Source of the DNA: Rhinopithecus roxellana
Lineage: Eukaryota; Chordata; Mammalia; Primates; Cercopithecidae
Length of the DNA stretch: 64,000 nt
NCBI RefSeq assembly: GCF_007565055.1
Contig: NC_044568.1
Span: forward strand, 36,731,156 to 36,795,155
Reading direction: 5' to 3'
Notes under the pieces: model-generated
What the model was told of the DNA's origin: nothing
What the model saw: the letters and a program-made list of their open reading frames with translations, nothing else
Database searches by the model: none
Translations under genes and position numbers: made by a program
In this document: one piece after another, positions 58,447 to 64,000 of the stretch
How positions within the stretch are numbered: the first letter of the stretch is position 1
How the letters are laid out: every line of letters begins with the position of its first letter

Positions 58447-58732
58447 CCTGGAACAGAAAACCAAGTGTCATATGTTCTTATTTATAAGTGGGAGCTAAAC
58501 ATTGAGTGACATATGGACACAAAGACAAGAACAATACACATCAGGGATTACTAGGGGGGAAGGTGGAAGGGTGGCAATTGGTTGAAAATTAACTCTCAGG
58601 TATGACGCTCACTACCTGGGTGATGGGATCACTCACACCAGATCCTGGTGACACGTAATTTACCCACGTAACAAACCTGTGCATGTACCCCTTAAACCTA
58701 AAATAAACGTCTAAAAAAAAAAATAGTTGACA
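58447..58732 (+). mobile_element. L1 3' end
   Basis: cctggaacagaaaaccaagt, ttataagtgggagctaaaca, ctacctgggtgatgggatca, gtacccct and an A-rich tail at 58713-58724. Confidence 0.87.
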
Positions 58733-58743
58733 CACACACAAAA

Positions 58744-58974
58744 ATCCTGGCACCTCCCCTATCTTGCTTCCTCTCTGAAAATGTAATCTCTGCACGTGCC
58801 AGCTCCGCTTTACCTTCCTCCATCAGTGGAAGCAGCCTGAGGCACTCGCCAAAGCTGATGCTGGTGTCATGCTTCTTGTACATCTGGCTGAACTGTGAGC
58901 AAAATAAACCTCTTTTCTTTATAAATTATCCAGCCTCAGGTATTTCTTTATAGCAACCCAAATGGACTAAGACA
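58744..58974 (+). repeat. MaLR LTR, 3' part
   Basis: tcctggcacctcccctatct to gtgagcaaaataaacctctt (AATAAA near 58904) and caaatggactaagaca. The first half of the LTR is missing. Confidence 0.82.
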
Positions 58975-59429
58975 TTTGCCTAAAGTCCAGATCTGCCAAA
59001 GTGAAAAACAATGACCTCTGGTTCCTTCCCCAAGTTTTCATTAACTGAACTCATATTGCAGGAAGAAAAACTGAAGTATGTCAACACATTTGGACAGGCT
59101 TGTCACAAACCGTTTTCTGCTTGGGCCCACAAGACTTTTTCTGAAGTCATTATGTATTCTTCAAGCCCATTGAATTCCCCTAAAAATTATTTATTACCTG
59201 CTGAAATCGTCCACACGCCCATATCTCTTTTCCTTAAGAAGGGTATATAAATATCTGTATCCTATTACATGGTATAATAGTCACTCTGTGATTTTCCCCT
59301 CATGCACATTAACAAATATTAATGTCTTATTTCCTATTAATCTGCCTTTTTTCCATTGATTTTCAGTAAACCTTCATAAGGTAAAGGGTAAGTTTTCCTT
59401 CGGCTCCTGCATGCTTATTCTTTGCTAGT
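58975..59429. other. No gene seen
   Basis: The 79-codon frame at 59011-59250 has no recognised domain. Confidence 0.4.
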
Positions 59430-60200
59430 GAGAACACAAAATGTTACAGCCACTTCAGAGGGCAGTTAAGAAGTTCCTTACAAAGATAATCACAGTCTTA
59501 CCCTAAGTTGCAGTGGTTGTGCTTCTCATGTGTCTCATGGACACAAGCCAATAGCTTGAAAACCTATGATCACACAAGTATTTATACTTGTTTTATTTAT
59601 AAAAGCCAGAAACTGGAAATAACCAAGATGTAATCCAGTAGATGAATGGGTAAACAAACTATGGTACATTTACACAATGGAATATTATTCAGCAATGAAA
59701 ATAAATGAGCCATCAAGCCATGATAAAGCATGGAGGATCATTAAATGCATATTGTTCAGTTAAAGAAAAACAGTCTAAAATGTTATACAATATATGATTT
59801 CAACTTATATAAAATTTTGAAAACTATGGAGACAGTAAAACTATCAATGGTCATCAGGGGTTTGGTGGAAGGAAGTGAAAGAAGAATAGATGAAGCACAG
59901 GGCATTTTTAGGAGAATGATGAAACTATTCTATATGATGCTGTAATGGTGGATACCTGTAATTATTCATTTGTCAAAATTTATAGAATGTACAACACTAA
60001 AAACAAACTGCTGTAAACAATGAACTTCAGTTAATATTAACGTATCGATATTGCACAATTTTAATAAAAGTATCACATTATTGAAATATGTTAGTAATGG
60101 GGAAAGTACTATAAGAAAGAGTATATGAGAACTCTCTGTACTATCTGCTTTTTTCTATAAACTGCTCCCAAAAGGAAATATTATGAATTAAAATAAAATG
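59430..60200 (+). mobile_element. L1M: end of ORF2 and 3' UTR
   Basis: Shows aaccaagatgtaatccagta, caatggaatattattcagca, ggtcatcaggggtttggtgg and gagaactctctgtactatct in L1M order, ending near aattaaaataaa. Confidence 0.75.
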
Positions 60201-60719
60201 CAAGTCGCATTAGTTGGTATCGCATTCCTGAGAAGCAAGGAGTCAAATGTAGCAGAGTTTCAGGGTGAATCTTCCATGTGGTCAGAACTAGGCTGCAGTA
60301 AGGAAGAATCAATACAATGCAAGAGAGGAGATGGGAGAGCTGGATTTCAAAGTAAAGATATTGAATACTTGTCAGGAGAGCTCTGGTACTTTGCTGATTT
60401 GTAGCAAAAGATAACATAAATGGAGAAGGCCTCCTTGTTTCAGATATTAACTAAAAGTTAATTAACTTCTCTGACTAGCTCATAAAGAATGACCTACACC
60501 TAAGCAATTGATTTAGGGACTTGGAGGATAAAACGACTATATATGCTGTTGGTACAATTTATAGGATAGAAGACCTGGATGCTAGTGAGCAAACTTAGAG
60601 TGTAGTATCATGTTCTCTATGAGGCCTTTTAAAAAGTCACTTAAAGTGACTTAGGCTTTGGAGTAAAATACAAGGTTATGCATATAATGTATGTATTTTC
60701 TGCAAATGTTTCACCTCTA
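60201..60719. other. No gene seen
   Basis: Overlapping frames on both strands at 60181-60417 have no recognised domain. Confidence 0.4.
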
Positions 60720-60990
60720 AAGATTTTTTAAATTATTATATTTATTAGACACATAATAATTGTACATATTTATGGGGTTCTGTGTGATATTTAGATACAT
60801 GATTCCAATATGTAATGATCAAATTAGGATAATAAACCTATCTATCACCTTGAACATTTATCTTGTTTGTTTGGAACATTCAAATTACTGAAGATCTTTT
60901 TTATTAACCCATGTTTTATCTTTGTCTAGCAAATGAACTGCATTTTAAATCAATGTCTATTATTCTCTAGTCATTTTTTAAAAGCATGTA
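60720..60990 (-). mobile_element. L1M 3' UTR fragment
   Basis: The minus strand reads cacagaaccccataaatatg followed by tacaattatta, the same kind of L1M tail as at 585-778 but in the opposite orientation. Confidence 0.6.
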
Positions 60991-61765
60991 CGTATATCAT
61001 TCAGAACATTTAATTACTATGAGATAGCTAACCAGGGTTTTCATACTAAATTGATAACATCTCTTTTCTAAACTTTGAAAGATGCTATTTTATTTAACCC
61101 ATGTAAGTTTATTGAGATTCTCCCCCAGGCTTTTAGAAACACTGACAATTTGTCCATAGAATTGCATTTACTTTATTGGATTTTTATGAAGATGAATGAA
61201 TAGCAAGAAACTTTGCAAACAGTTTAACACAGTCACTGAGAGCAACAGGAATTTTGTATGTTGAGAATTTTGCTGGTAACATCATCATCGGCGGTACCAC
61301 CACCATCATCCTCCTTATCATCATCATTTGTTATTTTCCTTTAATTGTGTTCCATGCATGCCCAGACATAGAACAAATTTCATATAACTACACACGTTGC
61401 TTTGTTTCTCCTGAAACAGGATCACCCTTCCTTTTACACCTAGTTAGTGTGTACCATTTCAAGACTAAGCTAACAGTCACCACCTCTGAAAGATGTTACT
61501 TTGATCATCTTAAATACTCCCAGAGCAATCCCAGTTTTTCTTTCTCATATATTTCAATTATTTAATTCAGTAACTATGTGTGACTACTGTCAAGCTTCTT
61601 CTTGGCACTGAAACAACAGGAATACAATTATGATCATATATGCGCTTTTGAGAATTCATGGTCCGCATTAATCTCATGCACTTGAGTAATTTGTTGGTCT
61701 CCAAATTGTCTGTTCTCCTAACTGGAATAAATGTTCAGTTTTAGACTAGAACGTGACTTTTAGTA

Positions 61766-61806
<41 letters not shown>

Positions 61807-64000
61807 CCCCCCCTTCCTCCTGCATTTACTATTTAGTAGAACCTTAGTAATGCTTGCTTATTAACAGAGAAATGAAAGACATGCTATTGTCTTTCCTTTG
61901 CAAATGCACCTTCCCTTAAATAAAGAGAAAACACTGTGTCAGATCACCCTATGCCTCTCCCTGATGTATCTGTTCTAGAAAGTAATATCCTGTGTATCAT
62001 CCTAGGATGAATGTTTTCCCTCAACACCTCACTAAAGAGGCATCTGCCATTTGTTTCTATTTCCTCTGTTTTTGCTATTATAAGAATAAACTATGGAGTC
62101 TGCATGAGATTTAGCAGGGTTTCCCTGTCCAACTTTTGATTGTGAAATGCAGCTTTCGTCTCCAGACTTGCCTTGTCTGATTTCCTCGTGTATATTTTCC
62201 TCTTGGCTTTTTAAATTAAAGTGCTAGTCTCTGGGCTTGTGTCTCTTGCCTGAAGCTGTCATCCTGTCCAAAGATAACAACACTGTATTTACCATTACAA
62301 AAAAAGAGAAAATAGCGTGAGAATGAAATAATGTTCGACCTATTAGTGTCTTTTCATTACGAAATAATAAACCCTGTAACCAATAGATTGTACCAGAGAT
62401 TTTAGAGTTTTTAACCCATTTCCACATTTATGCTTTCAATTCATTTTGCAGGGGTTTCAAGAATAAAAGGACATTTTAATCAACACAAATAGATTAACTC
62501 TTGGTTAAAATGGAAGTTTCATGCTGACCCAAAAAGGTACCTGTGTATGTTTGGATTTACATGTGTTAAGAGAAAGAGCAAAGCAAATAAAAAATGTAAA
62601 AAGCAGACTACAAAACTGAATCTGTTTTATTTTTGAACTCTGTTTTGTTAAAGCTCTAATATGTTTAATTAAAGGGCATAGTTTATGAACTGTGACAATA
62701 TATAGAAACTAATCATAATTGTAGACTCTCAGAGGGTAAAAATCTAAGTGAATACCTATTTATAGAAAATAAGATTCTACCAATTACATTTCTTTTTCTT
62801 AATTGGATGCAGAGTGTGCTATGCATATTTAGAATTATTTTACTTGCAAACAAAGTACCAAATAGATTTTTACATGTAGTCATTTGATATCTGCATGCTT
62901 TTGTTTAATTTCATATTCTAAATATTTCTGGATGCATAACTAGTCACATTGTCAAATGACAGGTTTAGAAGATGGAGCTATAATCTCTATTACACATTAG
63001 AATGATAATGTCTAAGGATATATTTTACAATTGAGATAATAAAAGCATAGAAAGATACTAAGAACTCGGCTAATTATGAAGAAAGAAAACTCATGGATGA
63101 CTTCAAGGATATTAATCTGTCTTTCACAAACCAGGGAAATATTTAGAAAATAATACATTAATTTGCCTCTGAAATCACTCTCACTTCTTTGTGTCTCAAC
63201 TCTAATGAAGGTCAATATTGTGTGGTTAATTTTAATAATAATCAGAGTACTGTGAACTTGGAATTTAGGATGACAAAATCAGGACTTGAGAATGAAGCAT
63301 TTTTGTATTGATGAATATTAATTAGTATGCAGGGACAAAAAAATCCTGGAATATTCTAGGCAAAGACAAATGGTTACACTAGGCTACTGTGATAGCTAGC
63401 AAAAATAAAAGATAACTCTAAAATTAGCAATAAATTAGCATTGCCAGAAACTACCTACCATTATGTAAGTGAAACCTCCTTAATGGGCACAATTTCAGTT
63501 GTGTGCCTCCACATATAATATCAGGCAAAAATACCTGGATAATATTATCATTGGCTAACAATAGGACTTCACAAAATACACAGCAAAAAGTGACCCTGAT
63601 CATGAAGAGTAAGCGGTATGTGTTTGTATGTATGTAAGTGTGTGTGTGTATGCATGTGTTCTACGACACCTGAGTTGGAGAAGAGTGAAAATTATTTCTC
63701 CAACCCTAATTAGTCAATTACAACATATAGAAACTCATAGCTCTTTTGCCCATTTTTACCAGAATAGAACCAGCCTTGAAGACATTAGACCATCTAAGCT
63801 GACTAACTGAAACCTAACAATATCACAATCATGACTACCACTATATGGAACAATACAACTTATGCCACAATTCTATATTTTCAGGCTGTAATGATGCTTC
63901 TGGTCATATGACACATTAGTCAACACAATGCCGTATCCCACAGAATTCTGTATTTCATAAGATAGTCATGTTGAAAGCGGCAGGTAAAAGGAAGCCATGA
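60991..64000. other. No gene seen; microsatellites
   Basis: About 3 kb of AT-rich, apparently unique sequence. 61278-61330 is an imperfect cat/cac run, 61769-61813 is (TC)18 followed by nine C's, and 63617-63657 is a tg-rich run. The frames at 61254-61565, 62224-62427, 63012-63215 and 63628-63810 have no recognised domain. Confidence 0.5.

Noticed and set aside
61278..61330. cat/cac run at 61.3 kb as a coding His/Ile repeat
   Set aside because: The 103-codon frame around it has no domain and the run is an imperfect microsatellite.

Overview
This window is nuclear DNA from a primate, most likely an Old World monkey. It is AT-rich and full of primate-specific repeats (Alu, L1, THE1/MaLR, LTR7, MER9, Tigger1). 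The youngest Alu (1864-2180) carries the base changes I associate with the cercopithecid AluYR lineages rather than with human AluY. I found no host protein-coding exon, tRNA, rRNA or CRISPR array. The window reads as a gene desert or a very large intron. Nearly every open reading frame of 60-230 codons lies inside a repeat. Repeat family names come from recall of consensus sequences, not from a database search. Where only the class is safe, the entry says so.

Layout: 1-7.4 kb holds a MER9-type LTR cut by the window edge, Alus, a GC-rich ERV1 LTR (about 5.27-6.84 kb, minus) with its own CCAAT, TATA-like and AATAAA signals, and an L1 tail. 7.4-12 kb is mostly old sequence with MIR relics and one ERV1-like LTR. 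12-15 kb carries three minus-strand LTRs, two of them abutting copies of one family. 15-19.9 kb is L1M and Alu debris. 19.98-23.14 kb is a decayed Tigger1 DNA transposon split by a solo MER9 LTR with a perfect 6-bp target duplication. 23.1-26.2 kb is repeat-poor and contains an exact OCT4-SOX2 composite motif and two perfect hairpins. 28.03-28.40 kb is a solo LTR7 with a perfect 5-bp target duplication. 28.5-37.7 kb holds L1, Alu, MIR and MaLR pieces.

The largest element is a class I endogenous retrovirus on the minus strand (37.8-45.86 kb). Fragments of gag, protease, reverse transcriptase, RNase H and integrase appear in the usual order, all broken by stops and frameshifts. Only a leader and a tail of env remain. 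Its ends are unusual: the upstream LTR copy starts in R without U3, and the downstream copy stops at the expected poly(A) site without U5 and runs into a purine-rich tail. This is the layout expected of a retroviral RNA copied back by LINE-1 machinery. From 46 to 64 kb there are L2, THE1, MaLR, L1 and Alu copies, plus a diverged inverted duplication of about 260-280 bp (53.99-54.27 and 54.84-55.10 kb), one arm of which sits inside a MaLR LTR.

There is no operon or pathway here. The biology of the window is the order of insertions, the ways repeats were copied or lost, and a few candidate regulatory sites.
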